A stretch of 64,000 nucleotides of DNA from Trichothermofontia sp964536415 (lineage in GTDB: Bacteria; Cyanobacteriota; Cyanobacteriia; B231), in NCBI GenBank assembly GCA_964536415.1, contig CAZHXN010000008.1, forward strand, positions 1-64,000, given 5' to 3'. Below the pieces are notes generated by a model. That model ran no database searches, was not told the DNA's origin, and was given only the letters and a program-made list of their open reading frames with translations. Of the stretch, positions 8,436 through 17,236 are shown one piece after another (within the stretch, counting starts at the first letter, position 1; every line of letters starts with the position of its first letter). A program made the position numbers and the translations under genes.

Positions 8436-8763
8436 AACCGGCCAGAGGCAGCCATCCGTGGGGCGGGTCGCACCCCCACATTGACCACACCCCAGCCCCC
8501 CTCCTAAACCCGCCCAGCCAAGGGGGCAGGTTTATCAAGATTATTACTGAATGCCTAAAATGTGACAGCCTCCCGATGCTCACCCTAGCGGGTAGAGCGC
8601 GGGCTTTCCAACCTCGCGATTGAGTATTCCTGTCCCACGCCACTTATCTAGGTCGTAGACCCCCGACAGACCGACTTGGCAGGCGGTTTCCGTTCCCCAG
8701 CGTCCCTGGGCTACTATGTTCTCCGATCATTTTAACTTACATCATTTATTGGTCTTCCCACCC
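8436..8763. other. Intergenic region before nurA
   Basis: About 330 bp without a credible gene. It contains GGGGCGGGTCGCACCCCCA (8460-8478), whose complement resembles GGTGCGACCCGCCCCTACGG at 14151-14170, and the C-rich stretch 8490-8535 of the kind often repeated between cyanobacterial genes. TACTATG at 8713-8719 may serve as a -10 element or an alternative nurA start. Confidence 0.4.
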
Positions 8764-10092
8764 ATGCTCGACCTGACCAAACTGGCGCAGCAACTTCAGG
8801 GCCTCAGCCAACACCTGTCCCAGGAGGCTACCGCTGCCCAGAAACGCCTGGACCTTGCCCTACAATTCTTACAACAGGCCAGCGATCGCCAACTGACTCT
8901 AGTCCAAACCCATCAAGATTGGCGCGATCGCCTTGCCTTCACCGCTGCCGTCCCCGTGGAGCCATTGACCACCCAGGTAGAGATTCAGCCCCCACCCTTT
9001 AGCCATACGGTCATCGCCACCGACGGCTCCCAGATCGCCCCCAGCCACCACGAAATTGCCTACTGTTATTTGCTCAACATTGGTCGAGTGGTGTTGCACT
9101 ACGGTCAAAATCGCCAACCCTTATTGGATAGCCTACCGGAAGTGTTTTACCGGTCCGAAGACTTGTATCTCTCGCGCCAGTGGGGGATTCGCACGGAAGA
9201 ATGGATGGGCCATCGCCGCACGGTATCCGAAACCACGGTGTTGGCCGAGTTGGCTACCGCCTTGACACAGGTTGACCCAGAGCAGGGAGTAGGTGTGGAC
9301 GATCGGGCCACTGATTCGGACGACGATCGCACCCTCAACAGGACAGAGCAAACGGTTAAAACCAGCCACACGAGAATGCCCCCCCTACTCGCAATGGTGG
9401 ATGGTTCCCTGATCTACTGGTTTTTGGACCCGCTGCCCGCCGAAGCCCGGTCCCTGATTTTGCCGCCCATCCTGCGGGCCTGGGAGCAATTACGCCAGCA
9501 ACGAGTTCCCCTCATTGGCTACCTGAGTGCCTCCCGCAGTGGCGAAAGTACGAATTTCCTCCGCCTGCAAGCCTGTCCTTATCCCACCCCGGATTGTTTC
9601 AAACACTGCTACCGTGAGGGAGAGCCATCGGCCTCGGTACCTCATCGCCAACTGTCCCTCCCCCTCAAGCAACAACCCCCCTGCCATTGTTTTGATCCCC
9701 TCCGGGATACCGCCCTCTGGGCTGCCCGCCTCAAACCGGGACATCGCGGACCGCTGTGGCGCAGTTCGGCCCGGATTTTAGAGCAATATGGCAACCAGGC
9801 GATTTATTTTTGTTATGTCCACGTCGGCACGGAAATCGCCCGAATTGAATGTCCCGCCTGGGTCGCTGAGGAGACCGACCTATTAGAGACGGCCCTGAGT
9901 TTGACGATCGCCCAAGTGCAAAAGGGCTATGGTTATCCCGTGGCCCTAGCCGAAGCCCATAATCAGGCAGTGGTACGGGGGGGCGATCGTAGCCGGTTCT
10001 TTGCACTCCTAGAGCAGGAAATGATTCGAGCCGGGCTAAAAAATGTAGGTACGTCTTACAAAGAAGCCCGCAAACGCGGCAGTATTGCTTAG
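8764..10092 (+). CDS. nurA: NurA domain nuclease (DNA end-processing type)
   Basis: A 442-residue NurA-domain protein. The two acidic motifs of the fold are clear: VIATDGSQIAPSHHE near residue 86 and LLAMVDGSLIYWF near residue 210. The C-terminal region AYCYVHVGTEIARIECP is typical of cyanobacterial members. Archaeal NurA is a 5'-3' nuclease that works with the HerA helicase in double-strand break resection; the bacterial role is inferred. No HerA-like gene is nearby. I start at ATG 8764 (MLDLTKLAQQLQ), the usual N-terminus; ATG 8716 would add 16 atypical residues. An Asp-rich insert (around 9270-9370) separates the motifs. Confidence 0.82.
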   Translation: MLDLTKLAQQLQGLSQHLSQEATAAQKRLDLALQFLQQASDRQLTLVQTHQDWRDRLAFTAAVPVEPLTTQVEIQPPPFSHTVIATDGSQIAPSHHEIAYCYLLNIGRVVLHYGQNRQPLLDSLPEVFYRSEDLYLSRQWGIRTEEWMGHRRTVSETTVLAELATALTQVDPEQGVGVDDRATDSDDDRTLNRTEQTVKTSHTRMPPLLAMVDGSLIYWFLDPLPAEARSLILPPILRAWEQLRQQRVPLIGYLSASRSGESTNFLRLQACPYPTPDCFKHCYREGEPSASVPHRQLSLPLKQQPPCHCFDPLRDTALWAARLKPGHRGPLWRSSARILEQYGNQAIYFCYVHVGTEIARIECPAWVAEETDLLETALSLTIAQVQKGYGYPVALAEAHNQAVVRGGDRSRFFALLEQEMIRAGLKNVGTSYKEARKRGSIA

Positions 10093-10177
10093 GCATCTAT
10101 CCGGCTTAATCCGGTCGAAGCATCCACGCGATGGGGTCAACCACCGTGCGCCCCAACCAAGCCCAACCCCTCATCCA

Positions 10178-11074
10178 TTAACCCACTAAGCCTAAACAAT
10201 GTTGCATTTGTTTGGGGAATTGGCGGCGCAACTTGTTCAGAGCACTGCGTTCGAGTTGCCGTACCCGTTCCCGACTGAGGTGGAGTAGTTCACCGACCTC
10301 AGCCAGGGAATGGCGCTCCCCATCCTGGAGACCGAATCGAGCAATCACGACTTCCCGCTCCCGTTCGGTTAGGGTTTCAAGCAATAGGGCGATCTGATCC
10401 TGAACCAGGATGAGATCGGTGACTTCATCCGGTAGCGGTTGCGTGGACTCCAGTAATTCTCCTAATTGGGTATCTCGCTCAGTCCCAACCCGAAGATCTA
10501 ACGACACCGGACGTGCCCGACGGTGATGTTCGACGAGTTTTTCAATTTCCTGGCGATCGACCGCGAGGGCGGTGGCCAGTTCGGTAATGGTGGGTTTGCG
10601 CCCCAATTGTTGCGAGAGTTGGCGGCTCATGCCTTTGATGCGGTTGAGCTTTTCAGTAATGTGAACGGGTAGGCGGATCGTACGGGACTGTTGGGCGATC
10701 GAGCGGGTCATGGCCTGACGAATCCACCAGTAGGCGTAGGTTGAAAAGCGATACCCCTTGGTCGGATCAAACTTCTCCACCGCCCGACTCAGGCCCAGGT
10801 TCCCCTCCTGGATCAGATCCAACAATTCCAAGCCCCGGCGTTGATACTTTTTGGCCACAGCAACGACTAACCGTAGGTTGGCCTGCACCATTTGTGCTTT
10901 AGCACGTTGGCCGTGGCGGATAATGCTTTGTTGTTCCGCTGTGGGCTGTTCTAGCTCTAGCAACGGCATCATGGCCTGCACCTGCTTGCCTAACGCGATT
11001 TCCTGCTCCGGGCTGAGGAGGGGCACCTTCCCAATTTCCCGTAAATAGACTCGAATATCATCAACGTCAGGCAT
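10178..11074 (-). CDS. Group 2 sigma-70 family RNA polymerase sigma factor
   Basis: A 298-residue sigma factor without the long region 1.1 of the primary sigma. Region 1.2 is DDIRVYLREIGKVPLLSPEQ. Region 2 contains LLDLIQEGNLGLSRAVEKFD, PTKGYRFSTYAYWWIRQAM and the -10 recognition helix. Region 3 follows. Region 4.2 ends with HSLAEVGELLHLSRERVRQL, a standard -35 helix-turn-helix. The size fits the SigB/SigD/SigE-like group of cyanobacteria that handles stress, dark or nitrogen responses; I cannot say which member. I use ATG 11074 (MPDVDDIRVYL); an upstream ATG at 11137 adds 21 residues. It lies directly downstream of the fused pabB-pabC gene and may be read from its transcript. Confidence 0.88.
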   Translation of the reverse strand: MPDVDDIRVYLREIGKVPLLSPEQEIALGKQVQAMMPLLELEQPTAEQQSIIRHGQRAKAQMVQANLRLVVAVAKKYQRRGLELLDLIQEGNLGLSRAVEKFDPTKGYRFSTYAYWWIRQAMTRSIAQQSRTIRLPVHITEKLNRIKGMSRQLSQQLGRKPTITELATALAVDRQEIEKLVEHHRRARPVSLDLRVGTERDTQLGELLESTQPLPDEVTDLILVQDQIALLLETLTEREREVVIARFGLQDGERHSLAEVGELLHLSRERVRQLERSALNKLRRQFPKQMQHCLGLVG

Positions 11075-11153
11075 AGGACTTATCGGGATGATGGCAGAGT
11101 AAGGCTGAAGCGTATCAATTGGCCAATAATCTATCATCTCTTTTCAAGAACGG

Positions 11154-13034
11154 CTAATGTTGATCCCGATAATTTTGGTTTTTCGGGTGAGGGGTGTCCC
11201 TGACGATCGTGGCCATCAGCACGGGCTGCATTCCCCGAACTGAGTTCACCAGATAGATCCCCGTACAGTGGTCTAAATCATCCCGATACAGAACGTGCTC
11301 CTGGACCTTTCCCTGTTGGAGCAACCAGGCCCGAAAGGTCCCGGCCAAAAGGCCAGATGATACGGGGGGTGTGTACCATTGACCCTCCCGAACAACGACT
11401 AGGTTGGCGAAACAGGATTCGGTTACTTCCCCCCGTTCATTCCACAGGAGCACGTCATCCCAATCCGGGTGTGTCTGGCGGGCGGTTGCATAGGCGGTTT
11501 CATACAGGTCACGCCGGGTGGTTTTGTGGTACAGAAAAACGTCCTCAGAATTGATGGGAGTTGTTGCCCAGCCAACTCGGAGTGGTGGGTCGCCTTGCTC
11601 ATTTAAGCATTCGGTCTCTCCCTGCATCACGCCCGATCGCGCTACCCGCAGGCGAATTTTGTGGGGTTTAGGCAGCAGCGATCGCGTCAAGGCATCCAGA
11701 TACTCACGCACCTGCGCCAAGTTAAGGGAAAAATCAAAATAGCGGGCCGATTGCTGGAGACGTTCCAGGTGTAAATCCAACAAAAAATAGCCTGCCTCTG
11801 GGTCCCAGCGCAGAGATTCCAGCAGTTCAAATGTGGGATGAGGTGGCTGCAAGATTTGGGTTTTCGTCCCACACTCTTGCCATTCGCTATTGCCCTCAGA
11901 ATCCCACACAATGCCTCCCCCCGTACCATACTCGGCCTGCTGCTGACGCTTATCAATTAAAACAGTACGAATTGCCACATTGAATTGGGCGATGCGGTGG
12001 GGCGCTAGCATTCCAATGGTGCCGGTATAAATCCGACGGGGTGAGTCTTCTAAGTCAGCAATAATCTGCATCGTGCGGGTTTTAGGGGCACCGGTAATCG
12101 AAGCACAGGGGAAGAGCGATTGCAGAATCTCTACCCAACTGGCCTCCGTTAACGCCTGTACCGTCGAGGTCATTTGCCAGAGGGTGGAATATTGCTCGAT
12201 CGCAAAGAGTTCCGTGACCTGGACTGTCCCCCGCCGTGCAATTCGCCCCAAATCGTTGCGAATCATATCCACGATCATGACATTCTCTGCCTGGTTTTTG
12301 ATCGAGTGCCGCAAGGTCTCAGCCATCTGACGATCGTCGGCATAACTCAATCCTCGACGGGCTGTTCCCTTCATCGGACGACAGGTAATCGTGCGTTCGT
12401 GAAGTGTTCCCTGTGAGAAGTCATCAAGCCGGAAAAAGAGTTCTGGCGATGCGCAGCAAATCGCCCAGTGATCCAGGTTGAGAAAAGCACCATAATGACC
12501 ATTTTGAGCCTGAATTAACTGCTGAAAATAGGCCCACGGATCAGCACTAAAGCGCGATCGCAGGCGTAGGGAAAAGTTCACCTGGTAGGTATTTCCCTGG
12601 GCAATCTGGTGCTTAATTGCAGCAAAGGCGTGCTGATAGTCTGCCGGGGCGATCGTGGCTGTCCACTCAGGGGTAATCAGGGGGGCAGACAGCAGGCTAG
12701 GCAGATGAATCCTGTCAGGAGTTGGATAGACCCCAAACCAAGCTAGGGGAAAATCGGCAGCCGCTTTGACCACAAAACTCGGATCAAACGCAGGGGCGGC
12801 TTCATAACTCAGCCAGCCAACGGCATAGTACCCCTGGCGATCGACGGCGGCTTGCACAGTCTCCAGAACCGGCATCACTTCATCAGTGTGCATGGCGACA
12901 AATGTGGCCACAGGTTGGTGAAAATAAAGCCACTGATGGGCCTGGGCATCATAAAGAACCCCGCCATTGGTCGCGATCGCCCCTGGCGAAAAGTCAGCGA
13001 TCGCGAAAGGACAGGTAGCAGTCGAAACAGTCAC
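11154..13034 (-). CDS. pabB: Fused aminodeoxychorismate synthase component I / aminodeoxychorismate lyase (PabB-PabC)
   Basis: A 626-residue bifunctional folate-pathway enzyme. Residues ~1-390 are the chorismate-binding PabB part, with TITCRPMKGTARRG, NVMIVDMIRNDLGRIARRG and SITGAPKTRTMQIIADLE. Residues ~395-626 are a class IV PLP aminotransferase part (PabC) with YHKTTRRDLYETAYA (catalytic Lys) and LLWNERGEVTESCFANLVV. Together they turn chorismate plus ammonia into p-aminobenzoate; the glutaminase PabA is not in the window. The start is uncertain: GTG 13034 removes a hydrophobic leader (MVIVCVFAPVLFCSV) that an upstream GTG or ATG at 13106 would add and that is odd for a cytosolic enzyme. 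Confidence 0.88.
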   Translation of the reverse strand: MTVSTATCPFAIADFSPGAIATNGGVLYDAQAHQWLYFHQPVATFVAMHTDEVMPVLETVQAAVDRQGYYAVGWLSYEAAPAFDPSFVVKAAADFPLAWFGVYPTPDRIHLPSLLSAPLITPEWTATIAPADYQHAFAAIKHQIAQGNTYQVNFSLRLRSRFSADPWAYFQQLIQAQNGHYGAFLNLDHWAICCASPELFFRLDDFSQGTLHERTITCRPMKGTARRGLSYADDRQMAETLRHSIKNQAENVMIVDMIRNDLGRIARRGTVQVTELFAIEQYSTLWQMTSTVQALTEASWVEILQSLFPCASITGAPKTRTMQIIADLEDSPRRIYTGTIGMLAPHRIAQFNVAIRTVLIDKRQQQAEYGTGGGIVWDSEGNSEWQECGTKTQILQPPHPTFELLESLRWDPEAGYFLLDLHLERLQQSARYFDFSLNLAQVREYLDALTRSLLPKPHKIRLRVARSGVMQGETECLNEQGDPPLRVGWATTPINSEDVFLYHKTTRRDLYETAYATARQTHPDWDDVLLWNERGEVTESCFANLVVVREGQWYTPPVSSGLLAGTFRAWLLQQGKVQEHVLYRDDLDHCTGIYLVNSVRGMQPVLMATIVRDTPHPKNQNYRDQH

Positions 13035-13114
13035 AAGACAAGCACCCACTAGGCTGAAATAAACTGAACAGAATAAAACCGGGGCGAATACACAGACGAT
13101 CACCACTAGCCAAC

Positions 13115-13140
13115 GTTCGTAGTGCTGACTTCAGTCAGCC
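13115..13140 (+). repeat. Dispersed GTAGT-hairpin repeat unit
   Basis: GTTCGTAGTGCTGACTTCAG then TCAGCC. It has a perfect GCTGAC-TTCA-GTCAGC hairpin. It resembles the complement of the two units at 49144-49198 (GTTTGTAGTAACGACTGTAG). Confidence 0.45.
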
Positions 13141-13307
13141 TTCCCAGATATCCCCCTTGCTATCCTGACCCAATACCGTCGGGCCATAGCCCTGCGATCG
13201 TGCAATTCACCAAATCTCTTCTTTAACATGAGAGGCGACCTTAAGATGCGACATTAAAACTGCTGCATTATCAATTCAACACGAGATCGTTTTACCCCAA
13301 CCTCCCC

Positions 13308-14018
13308 ATGACTGACGTATCAGATCGATCGATCACAGACCCATCAGAAATTCCCCATGTTCGCCAACACGCCCCCGCCACCTACCGCAATCGGGACCCC
13401 ATTCTCGCGGTTCTCCAGGACGTTCTGCCGCCTGATGGGACGATTTTAGAGATATCAAGTGGCACAGGGGAACATGCCGCCTTTTTTGCGCCGCGCTTGA
13501 CCCCGCGTGCTTGGCTTCCCTCCGATCCCAATCCTGTCGCCCGTGCCAGTATTGCCGCCTGGCGAGACCATCTCCCCTCGCCCAATCTGTATCCCCCGAT
13601 CGCCCTGGACACTGAAGATCCCTGCTGGCCCGTGGAGCAGTTGCCCTTACCCGCTGCCTTAGCAGGACTGGATTTGCAGCGAATGCCGATTCGGGCGATC
13701 GTCAATATCAATATGATCCATATTGCCCCGTGGTCCGCCTGTTTGGGCCTGTTTGCCGGGGCAGCTCGAATTTTGCCCGTGGGTGGCATTCTCTACCTGT
13801 ATGGTCCCTTTATGCAGAACGGACGCCACACGGCTCCGAGCAATGCTGAGTTCGATGCCACCCTCCGTGCCAGAAACCCCGCCTGGGGAGTCCGCGATCT
13901 GGATGCCGTGACGGTGGTGGCTGCTACCCACCACTTTTCCCTGCACAAAACAGTCCCGATGCCTGCGAATAATCTGTCGGTGGTGTTTGAGAAGCTGGCG
14001 ATCGGATTGGCAGAGTAG
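13308..14018 (+). CDS. DUF938 class I SAM-dependent methyltransferase-like protein
   Basis: A 236-residue DUF938 (UPF0585, METTL26-like) protein. The family start is visible (HAPATYRNRDPILAVLQDVL), then a SAM-binding loop ILEISSGTGEHAAFFA, the acidic strand end WLPSDPNP, and the family patterns NINMIHIAPWSA and LYLYGPFMQNGRHTAPSNAE. The fold predicts SAM binding, but no substrate is established. It stands alone on the plus strand, divergent from pabB, with about 200 bp of shared upstream sequence after the repeat at 13115. Confidence 0.85.
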   Translation: MTDVSDRSITDPSEIPHVRQHAPATYRNRDPILAVLQDVLPPDGTILEISSGTGEHAAFFAPRLTPRAWLPSDPNPVARASIAAWRDHLPSPNLYPPIALDTEDPCWPVEQLPLPAALAGLDLQRMPIRAIVNINMIHIAPWSACLGLFAGAARILPVGGILYLYGPFMQNGRHTAPSNAEFDATLRARNPAWGVRDLDAVTVVAATHHFSLHKTVPMPANNLSVVFEKLAIGLAE

Positions 14019-14275
14019 TTTTTTTGTATTATTATTGCCACAGGGTGTACGGGGCCAGGTGGACAGGTTGATGAAGGTGCCAGGGCCGGTCGATCCAAGA
14101 TACAGACCATAGGGCGGGTCGATGAAGATAGTGGGTTTCCCAATGAGAGGCTGGTGCGACCCGCCCCTACGGAATTTCCGTGGGGGATAGACGAAATTGG
14201 GGAATGGGGATACCTTGTGGTGATTCTGACATTACGGCAACTAATAATCGGTTTAGGAAAATAGGGATAGCGATC

Positions 14276-15616
14276 GTGCCGTCTAATGCACTTAACAAAC
14301 TAGCACTTAGCTCAATTGAAAGCGGGGACTATAATCAGTTCGAGATTAATCAACTGCGCTTAGAAGACCGGGTGGTGCATGATTGGTATCGGTTTGTGCT
14401 GTCATTCCCGCCCCATCTGGTGCAAGCCTATTTGAACAAATTTGAAATTGGTGACCATCAGCACGTGCTTGATCCCTTTTGTGGCACCGGGACAACGGTA
14501 GTCGAGTGCAAAAAGCTGGGAATTCTTAGCGTGGGAATTGAGGCGAATCCAATGGCCTGGTTTGCCGGGTCTGTTAAACAGGATTGGACACCGGAACCGG
14601 AGGCTTTGCAGGCAATCGCACAAGAAATTGCCTTCACTGCCGCAACACTTATTGTTGAATCGCCCACCCTACGGCGCTTATCGCCTGAGTGTGAAGCTCT
14701 GATTTTGAAGAATTCCATTAGTCCTATTCCTCTCCATAAAACGCTGATCCTTCTAGATGCCATTGAGCAACATTCAACTCAGGAAACTATCCATCATCTC
14801 AAGCTAGCTCTGGCAAAAGCACTGGTCACCACGATCAGTAATCTCCGCTTTGGACCAGAGGTGGGCGTGGGGAAGTTAAAAGAAGATGCCCCCGTGATTG
14901 AGGCTTGGCTCCAAGAAGTCAGCACGATCGCCGAGGATTTAAGACAATTGCAAGGGTTAAAAGCGGTGCCCAGCCAGATTTATGCCGCTGATGCCCGTCA
15001 AATTCAGGCAGTCCTGCTCCCACAGACGATTGATGCTGTCATTACGTCGCCTCCCTATCCCAATGAGAAGGACTACACGCGTACAACCCGCCTTGAATCA
15101 GTCCTATTAGGCTTTATTAAAACTAAAGCCGATTTGCGCACCTTTAAGGAAAGTTTGATTCGCTCCAATAGCCGCAATGTGTATAAATGGGACACTGACG
15201 ATTGCTGGGTGAGTCAGCATTCGGGTATTCAGGCGATCGCCCAGGAAATTGAAACGCGACGCCTAGAACTCGGTAAAACCAGTGGCTTTGAACGCTCCTA
15301 CCACCGTGCCGTAAAGCTATACTTTGGGGGAATGGCAAAGCATTTAGCCGATCTGCGTCCTGTCCTACGTGCCGGTGCCCAACTGGCCTATGTAGTCGGA
15401 GATCAACGGTCCTACTTACGGGTCATGATTCGGACGGGCCAAATTTTAGCTGAACTGGCCGAAGGACTGGGTTATGAGGTGGTAGGCATTGACCTTTTCC
15501 GGACTCGTGCTGCGACCATCACCAGAGAACAGGTCAGAGAAGAAGTAGTTTTGCTTCGTTGGCCAGGGGAATGGCCCGATCGGCCCTATCCTTTCAGTGA
15601 TGAACCGTTGGGTTAG
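14276..15616 (+). CDS. Site-specific DNA methyltransferase (orphan, N4-cytosine/N6-adenine type)
   Basis: A 446-residue DNA methyltransferase. The SAM-binding motif is VLDPFCGTGTTVVECKKLG near residue 64, with a following IEAN acidic loop. The catalytic motif DAVITSPPYPNEKDYTR lies near residue 255, and the two are separated by a ~180-residue region that may carry target recognition. TSPPY is the catalytic form for amino-group methylation. The order (SAM motif first) differs from the usual DpnII/beta arrangement. There is no restriction nuclease beside it, so it is probably an orphan or regulatory enzyme. GTG 14276 has AGGG nine bases upstream; ATG 14180 would add 32 unlikely residues. Confidence 0.8.
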   Translation: MPSNALNKLALSSIESGDYNQFEINQLRLEDRVVHDWYRFVLSFPPHLVQAYLNKFEIGDHQHVLDPFCGTGTTVVECKKLGILSVGIEANPMAWFAGSVKQDWTPEPEALQAIAQEIAFTAATLIVESPTLRRLSPECEALILKNSISPIPLHKTLILLDAIEQHSTQETIHHLKLALAKALVTTISNLRFGPEVGVGKLKEDAPVIEAWLQEVSTIAEDLRQLQGLKAVPSQIYAADARQIQAVLLPQTIDAVITSPPYPNEKDYTRTTRLESVLLGFIKTKADLRTFKESLIRSNSRNVYKWDTDDCWVSQHSGIQAIAQEIETRRLELGKTSGFERSYHRAVKLYFGGMAKHLADLRPVLRAGAQLAYVVGDQRSYLRVMIRTGQILAELAEGLGYEVVGIDLFRTRAATITREQVREEVVLLRWPGEWPDRPYPFSDEPLG

Positions 15617-15644
15617 AAGTGCGATCGCGACCGTTCTATGAATA

Positions 15645-16019
15645 CTACAGCCCCACCAATTCGCGGCTCTCTAAACCGGTCAACTGCTGGACAATGCGCA
15701 GGCGAGTTTCCAGCTTCGCCACACTAAAGCAATTCCGCAGTTGTTCCAAATAGGCCAAAGCATTCGCTTTCTCGGTAGTTAATTGCAAGAAGCGTTCCTG
15801 AGTCGGTTCATAGGCTGGATTGGCTTGCAAAACTTCATGGCGACGAGCCTTGCGTTGGAAATCGTTTTTCAGATCACCGTCAAAGGCCACCACCACATCA
15901 GCCTGCGCCTCCAGGTTGGCCAACTGTTGCTTCACTTCCGCAATCTGGTAGTCCAATTCATTGGCAGCTTGTGCGGCCTGGGCGATTGCATCGGGATATT
16001 GCTCAAGACGTAGTTTCAT
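15645..16019 (-). CDS. Coiled-coil protein of unknown function, possibly phage-derived
   Basis: A 124-residue charged helical protein, third gene of a minus-strand operon. It has a long coiled coil (ELDYQIAEVKQQLANLEAQ) followed by the ordered pattern LKNDFQRKARRHEVL, a Pro-Tyr pair, and LRNCFSVAKLETRLR. From memory this LKND-QRKA-R ... LRN-FSV-KLE-R pattern resembles small coiled-coil proteins coded near single-strand annealing proteins in phages, but I cannot verify it. I start at ATG 16019 (MKLRLEQYPDAIAQ); an upstream start at 16079 would add an acidic leader. It converges with the DNA methyltransferase gene. Confidence 0.65.
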   Translation of the reverse strand: MKLRLEQYPDAIAQAAQAANELDYQIAEVKQQLANLEAQADVVVAFDGDLKNDFQRKARRHEVLQANPAYEPTQERFLQLTTEKANALAYLEQLRNCFSVAKLETRLRIVQQLTGLESRELVGL

Positions 16020-16133
16020 AAAAACCTCTGGCGGTTCACTGGAAGTAAGGGTCGCTTCGGTCGGTTCCCCTTCTTCCAAGCCGGGAGAAAGGGGTAGGGG
16101 ATGAGGGACTTTGGTTTAATAACACCCCTTGAC

Positions 16134-16508
16134 TCACACAGCCGCTAAGTGGTGATTGGGGGGCGGGCTAGGCACTTCTACCGGACGTGAGGCTTCAACG
16201 ACCCGTTTCGGCACCTCCCCATCCCCGAACCGGGCAGCAGCGGGACGATCCACCGGTACAACAGGCCGTTCCTCTAGATGATTGCGGCGGACAGTTGGGG
16301 GCAAATCCTCTGCCACAAGGGGTGTTCGCTCTAGGACTTCTACGTCTAATTTAATCGCCACTAGATAATTACCCCTGTCTTCCCCGACGGCCTCACGCAC
16401 CAATTCCGCCAAATCGGGACGCGCTGCCGTCATGGGATCACGCAACGTACAGCGTTCCCATTCGTACTGGGCAGTGGGATCAAGGGTAAGGATGTAATGC
16501 TTTTGCAT
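16134..16508 (-). CDS. Protein of unknown function (middle gene of the three-gene operon)
   Basis: A 124-residue soluble protein. The first ~75 residues look folded (MQKHYILTLDPTAQYEWERC, LAELVREAVGEDRGNYLVA, IKLDVEVLERTPL). The rest is a Pro/Arg/Glu-rich, probably disordered tail (RRNHLEERPVVPVDRPAAAR). No family is recognised. I use ATG 16508 because the sequence upstream (to 16595) reads as low-complexity leader; no clear ribosome site decides this. It lies between two other unknown genes with spacings of about 115 bases, all on one strand downstream of a single promoter at 17036-17065. Confidence 0.6.
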   Translation of the reverse strand: MQKHYILTLDPTAQYEWERCTLRDPMTAARPDLAELVREAVGEDRGNYLVAIKLDVEVLERTPLVAEDLPPTVRRNHLEERPVVPVDRPAAARFGDGEVPKRVVEASRPVEVPSPPPNHHLAAV

Positions 16509-16624
16509 GGGTCGCACCGGAATGAAGGACTGAATAGGGAAGAGAAGAGAGGGATTGTGGGTCGGGGCAGGTGGCACGGCCATCTTGGCTAGCAACCCGC
16601 TATCCCGCTAAACCCGGCCAATCA

Positions 16625-16954
16625 TTAGGTCGGGGCGGGTGGCAACGCCGATCGCGTTTGGCGTTCCCAGTGAGCAATCGTCCGGGCTAAGTGGCCAGGG
16701 TTAAAGACCTTCACTTCATAGGCATAGGGCAACTGCTGCCCCAACCCCATTTGAAAACGACAGTCGAGCAAAGCCAGACGTTGGGCAAACCGCTGCGCCA
16801 AGGACAGGCGATCGAACCCCACATAACAGGTTTCCGTTGCCCCTGCCACCGCCGCTGGCGATCGGAAAGGCGTCCGCACCACCAACACCCGTGGAGAAAG
16901 ATATTGCCCCACCCGACCCTGTTGAAGTGAAAAGAAACGACCAATCTGCATCAT
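16625..16954 (-). CDS. Protein of unknown function (first gene of the three-gene operon)
   Basis: A 109-residue basic protein, not recognised. It opens with MMQIGRFFSLQQGRVGQYL, then VLVVRTPFRSPAAV, a CYVGFDRLSLAQRFAQRLAL helix with Arg/Leu periodicity, and a C-terminal AYEVKVFNPGHLARTIAHWE. It has no signal peptide or membrane segment. The start at ATG 16954 has AGG five to eight bases upstream; an in-frame ATG at 16984 is possible. It is the promoter-proximal gene. Confidence 0.6.
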   Translation of the reverse strand: MMQIGRFFSLQQGRVGQYLSPRVLVVRTPFRSPAAVAGATETCYVGFDRLSLAQRFAQRLALLDCRFQMGLGQQLPYAYEVKVFNPGHLARTIAHWERQTRSALPPAPT

Positions 16955-17035
16955 GAGTACCTGCATCCAAAATGGGTAAACCAATCACGGGACTCATCAC
17001 ACCGGATTCCGACCTCAACACTCTATTTTAGTACA

Positions 17036-17065
17036 ATTATACTATACCTATTCACTAACTGACAA
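17036..17065 (-). promoter_or_regulatory. Sigma-70 type promoter of the unknown three-gene operon
   Basis: On the minus strand, TTGTCA (17060-17065) is followed after 18 bases by a perfect TATAAT (17036-17041). The predicted start of transcription falls near 17029, about 75 bases before the first start codon at 16954. Confidence 0.65.
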
Positions 17066-17236
17066 GGATCGATCCCCATACCCGCCCTAGTCTGCCTCTG
17101 CGCGATCGGCGCACCCCGCCCCCACCTGCCCCAATTCGCCAAAGTGAATATGTCACAATGCTTGTGGGATAGGCAGCTTGCCCGTCACCCCCTGTTCCCT
17201 TCCCTACTTCCCCTGTACCCTACCGAGGACGATCGC

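Noticed and set aside
14019..14275. Possible further gene between the DUF938 protein and the DNA methyltransferase
   Set aside because: Only C/G-rich intergenic repeat sequence (GGTGCGACCCGCCCC type) is seen, with no coding pattern.
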